From an uncultured Lachnospiraceae bacterium (lineage in GTDB: Bacteria > Bacillota > Clostridia > Lachnospirales > Lachnospiraceae): a stretch of 7,170 nt of DNA. The notes below the pieces were generated by a model. That model made no database searches. It saw nothing but the letters and a program-made list of their open reading frames with translations, and was not told the DNA's origin. The position numbers and the translations under genes are program-made. Positions within the stretch are counted from its first letter, which is position 1; each line of letters starts with the position of its first letter. The stretch is taken from assembly GCA_934434905.1 (NCBI GenBank), contig CAKSAI010000160.1, forward strand, positions 1 to 7,170, read 5' to 3'. Positions 5,507 to 7,170 of this stretch are shown piece after piece.

Positions 5507-6691
5507 ATGTCAAGGAAAGTAGTTTTAGCAGGCGCATGCCGTACGGCCATAGGTAAAATGGGTGGAGCGTTAAGCACAGTACCGGCAGCAGATCTTGGAG
5601 CGGTAGTGATCAAGGAAGCATTGAACAGAGCAGGCGTGAAGCCTGAGCAGGTGGATGAAGTCATGATGGGCTGTGTCATCCAGGCAGCGCAGGGCCAGAA
5701 CGTAGCAAGACAGGCTTCTATTAAGGCAGGACTTCCCATTGAGGTTCCGGCATTTACACTGAATGTTGTCTGCGGTTCCGGTTTGAAATGTGTCAACGAG
5801 GCGGCAGCCCTGATCATGGCTGGCCAGGCTGACATCGTGGTAGCAGGTGGTATGGAGAACATGTCCCTGGCACCCTATGCACTGACAAAGGCTCGTTTCG
5901 GTTATCGTATGAACAACGCTACCATGATCGATACCATGGTGAATGACGCGCTGACAGATGCATTCAATCATTATCATATGATGATCACCGCAGAGAACGT
6001 AATCGATAAGTACGGCATCACCCGTGAGGAGCTGGATGAGTTCTCCGCTAACAGCCAGCAGAAATGCGAGAAGGCTATGGCAGAGGGCAAGTTCAAGGAT
6101 GAGATCGTACCGGTTCCGGTGAAGGTGAAGAAGGATATCGTTATGTTTGATACGGACGAAGGTCCCCGTCCGGGAACCACTGCAGAGTCCCTGGCGAAGT
6201 TAAGATGCTGCTCCGGTAAGGAAGGCGGTTCTGTAACAGCAGGTAATGCTTCCGGTATCAACGACGGCGCGGCTGCCATCGTAGTGATGAGCGAAGAGAA
6301 GGCGAAGGAGCTGGGTGTTACACCTATGGCAACCTGGGTTGCTGGTGCTCTTGGCGGTGTTGAGCCTGAGATCATGGGTGTTGGCCCTGTTGCATCTACC
6401 AAGAAGGTATTTGCCCGCACCGGCCTTACCATTGATGATATGGATCTTGTGGAAGCAAATGAGGCTTTTGCTGCACAGTCCATCGCAGTTGCCAGAGATC
6501 TGAACTTTGACATGAGCAAGGTGAATGTCAACGGCGGAGCAATCGCTCTGGGTCATCCGGTTGGAGCAAGCGGATGCCGTATCCTGGTAACACTGCTTCA
6601 CGAGATGCAGAAGCGCGATGCCAAGCGTGGATTGGCTACCCTTTGCATCGGCGGCGGAATGGGATGCTCCACCATCGTTGAGAGAGACTAA
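5507..6691 (+). CDS. thl: Acetyl-CoA acetyltransferase (biosynthetic thiolase)
   Basis: This cytoplasmic enzyme condenses two acetyl-CoA to acetoacetyl-CoA, the entry step to butyrate. It is 394 residues, full length for the family. The nucleophile is Cys89 in NVVCGSGLKCV; GGMENMS (114-120), HMMITAEN (157-164), VTAGNASGINDGAA (243-256) and NEAFAAQS (318-325) follow; the catalytic His350 is in GHPVGASG, and Cys380 lies in CIGGGMG. All catalytic residues are present. One oddity: the segment before VTAGNASG reads LRCCSGKEGG (232-241), where biosynthetic thiolases normally have LRPAFKKDG. The usual CoA-pocket phenylalanine is thereby replaced by Ser236, and a vicinal cysteine pair, 234-235, appears. 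The reading frame is intact on both sides, so this is not a frameshift. The gene is first in an operon with hbd, behind a sigma-A promoter and possible Rex sites. Confidence 0.95.
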   Translation: MSRKVVLAGACRTAIGKMGGALSTVPAADLGAVVIKEALNRAGVKPEQVDEVMMGCVIQAAQGQNVARQASIKAGLPIEVPAFTLNVVCGSGLKCVNEAAALIMAGQADIVVAGGMENMSLAPYALTKARFGYRMNNATMIDTMVNDALTDAFNHYHMMITAENVIDKYGITREELDEFSANSQQKCEKAMAEGKFKDEIVPVPVKVKKDIVMFDTDEGPRPGTTAESLAKLRCCSGKEGGSVTAGNASGINDGAAAIVVMSEEKAKELGVTPMATWVAGALGGVEPEIMGVGPVASTKKVFARTGLTIDDMDLVEANEAFAAQSIAVARDLNFDMSKVNVNGGAIALGHPVGASGCRILVTLLHEMQKRDAKRGLATLCIGGGMGCSTIVERD

Positions 6692-6703
6692 TATAGGATA
6701 GAG

Positions 6704-6756
6704 ACGGTAAGAGAAGCATGGGAGACTATGCTTCTTGCGTCTTGTAGGCTTACTGT
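6704..6756 (+). ncRNA. Structured RNA element A in the thl-hbd spacer
   Basis: Two nested helices are visible. The outer helix pairs ACGGTAAG (6704-6711) with CTTACTGT (6749-6756), 8 bp with one G-U pair. Directly stacked on it, the inner hairpin pairs AGAAGCAT (6712-6719) with ATGCTTCT (6728-6735), 8 perfect bp around an 8-nt loop. A 13-nt single strand (6736-6748) closes the fold. No U-run follows, so it is not an ordinary terminator; an mRNA processing or stability element is possible. The match to a functional class is unknown. Confidence 0.5.
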
Positions 6757-6820
6757 GAAAGGAAGGAGCGCTGAGACATAAATGTGATGCGATCCGGGAG
6801 CTTTCATTACATATGAGCAA

Positions 6821-6855
6821 AATGATCAGGATTCTTTGAGGATTCTGGAATCATT
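6821..6855 (+). ncRNA. Structured RNA element B upstream of hbd
   Basis: A long hairpin: AATGAT (6821-6826) pairs with ATCATT (6850-6855), then a 2-nt bulge (6848-6849), then 6827-6834 pairs with 6840-6847 (two G-U pairs) around a 5-nt loop, 14 bp in all. The two arms contain the direct repeat AGGATTCT (6828-6835 and 6839-6846). It ends 23 nt before the hbd ribosome binding site and has no U-run, so it may shield the 5' end of an hbd mRNA segment after processing. That role is inferred. Confidence 0.45.
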
Positions 6856-6878
6856 CAAAAATAATCATGAAATAAAAC

Positions 6879-6884
6879 AGGAGG
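6879..6884 (+). promoter_or_regulatory. Ribosome binding site of hbd
   Basis: AGGAGG, a perfect match to the anti-Shine-Dalgarno core, lies 8 nt before the ATG at 6893. Confidence 0.9.
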
Positions 6885-6892
6885 AATATATC

Positions 6893-7170
6893 ATGAAAGT
6901 AGGAGTTATTGGCGCAGGAACAATGGGACAGGGCATTGCGAAGGCATTTGCACAGGTGGAAGGATACGAAGTAGCACTCTGCGATATCAAGCAGGAATGG
7001 GCAGAAGGCGGCAAGAGCAAGATCGCCAAGGGATATGCACGTCTTGTGGAAAAAGGAAAGATGACCCAGGAAGCGGTGGATGCGATCCTTGCCAAGATCA
7101 CACCGGGCTTAAAGGAAGATCTCTGCGCAGACTGCGATCTGATCGTAGAAGCTGCATTTGAGAATATGGA
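6893..7170 (+). CDS. hbd: 3-hydroxybutyryl-CoA dehydrogenase (3' end beyond the window)
   Basis: The first 92 codons are visible with no stop, and the frame continues past the window edge; the full protein is usually about 280-290 residues. The N-terminus MKVGVIGAGTMGQGIAKAFAQ carries the Rossmann dinucleotide motif GAGTMG (residues 7-12), and the segment CDLIVEAAFENM is the typical family signature after the first beta-alpha units. The enzyme reduces acetoacetyl-CoA to 3-hydroxybutyryl-CoA with NAD(P)H, the step after thiolase, in the cytoplasm. Its place downstream of thl on the same strand fits a butyrate or butanol operon, with crotonase, butyryl-CoA dehydrogenase and electron-transfer flavoprotein genes expected further on or elsewhere. 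The 201-bp gap from thl is long for an operon and holds RNA structure. Confidence 0.93.
   Translation, partial: MKVGVIGAGTMGQGIAKAFAQVEGYEVALCDIKQEWAEGGKSKIAKGYARLVEKGKMTQEAVDAILAKITPGLKEDLCADCDLIVEAAFENM

Noticed and set aside
5488..5556. Short frame MKRREKYVKESSFSRRMPYGHR overlapping the thl start out of frame, a possible leader peptide
   Set aside because: Its upstream AGGGA is weaker than the thl site, and its apparent coding is mostly thl sequence read in another frame. Nothing shows that it is translated.
5338..6820. Several minus-strand open frames (135-206 codons) opposite thl and its flanks
   Set aside because: They overlap each other and a certain thiolase gene, and their translations look like antisense readings rich in Ser, Pro, Thr and Cys with no domain.
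1..7170. CRISPR array, insertion sequence, tRNA or rRNA, toxin-antitoxin or phage-defence genes
   Set aside because: No regularly spaced repeats, transposase frames, tRNA-like folds or defence domains were seen. All gaps over 100 bp are the two control regions described.

Overview
The window reads as a chromosomal segment of an anaerobic Firmicute, most likely a butyrate-forming clostridium of the Lachnospiraceae type. The grounds are AGGAGG-type ribosome binding sites, sigma-A promoters, a thiolase followed by 3-hydroxybutyryl-CoA dehydrogenase, and a secreted SleB-type wall hydrolase. The genus cannot be fixed from the sequence alone.

Layout. (1) Positions 1-4002, plus strand: four closely spaced genes form an amino-sugar unit. 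They are a 5'-truncated ROK-family regulator-like protein, N-acetylglucosamine-6-phosphate deacetylase (nagA), a ROK sugar kinase with an intact zinc motif, and an AEC-family membrane carrier. Gaps are 4, 25 and about 36 bp, each downstream gene has its own ribosome binding site, and no internal promoter was seen. The operon promoter lies upstream of the window. (2) Positions 4033-5187, minus strand: a convergent gene for a secreted protein with a PcsB/CwlO-like coiled coil and a C-terminal SleB-like hydrolase domain. (3) Positions 5188-5506: a divergent control region with two well-formed sigma-A promoters back to back, two candidate Rex (NADH-sensing repressor) operators, and a leader of about 174 nt ahead of the thiolase gene. 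(4) Positions 5507-7170, plus strand: acetyl-CoA acetyltransferase (thl), a 201-bp intergenic region with two clear RNA hairpins, and the first 92 codons of hbd, which runs off the window.

How the genes work together. The kinase and NagA could turn an amino sugar such as GlcNAc into glucosamine-6-phosphate plus acetate, under a regulator encoded in the same unit. The carrier may move a substrate or product of that route. Thl and Hbd are the first two steps from acetyl-CoA to butyryl-CoA, the main NADH sink of such organisms, which fits redox control by Rex. The wall hydrolase appears to be an independent gene between the two units.

The genes belong to known families, and I found no convincing wholly new system. 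The parts most worth checking are non-coding (Rex-like operators, the thl leader, the structured thl-hbd spacer), plus an unusual Cys-Cys-Ser loop in the thiolase and the placement of an AEC carrier in an amino-sugar operon.
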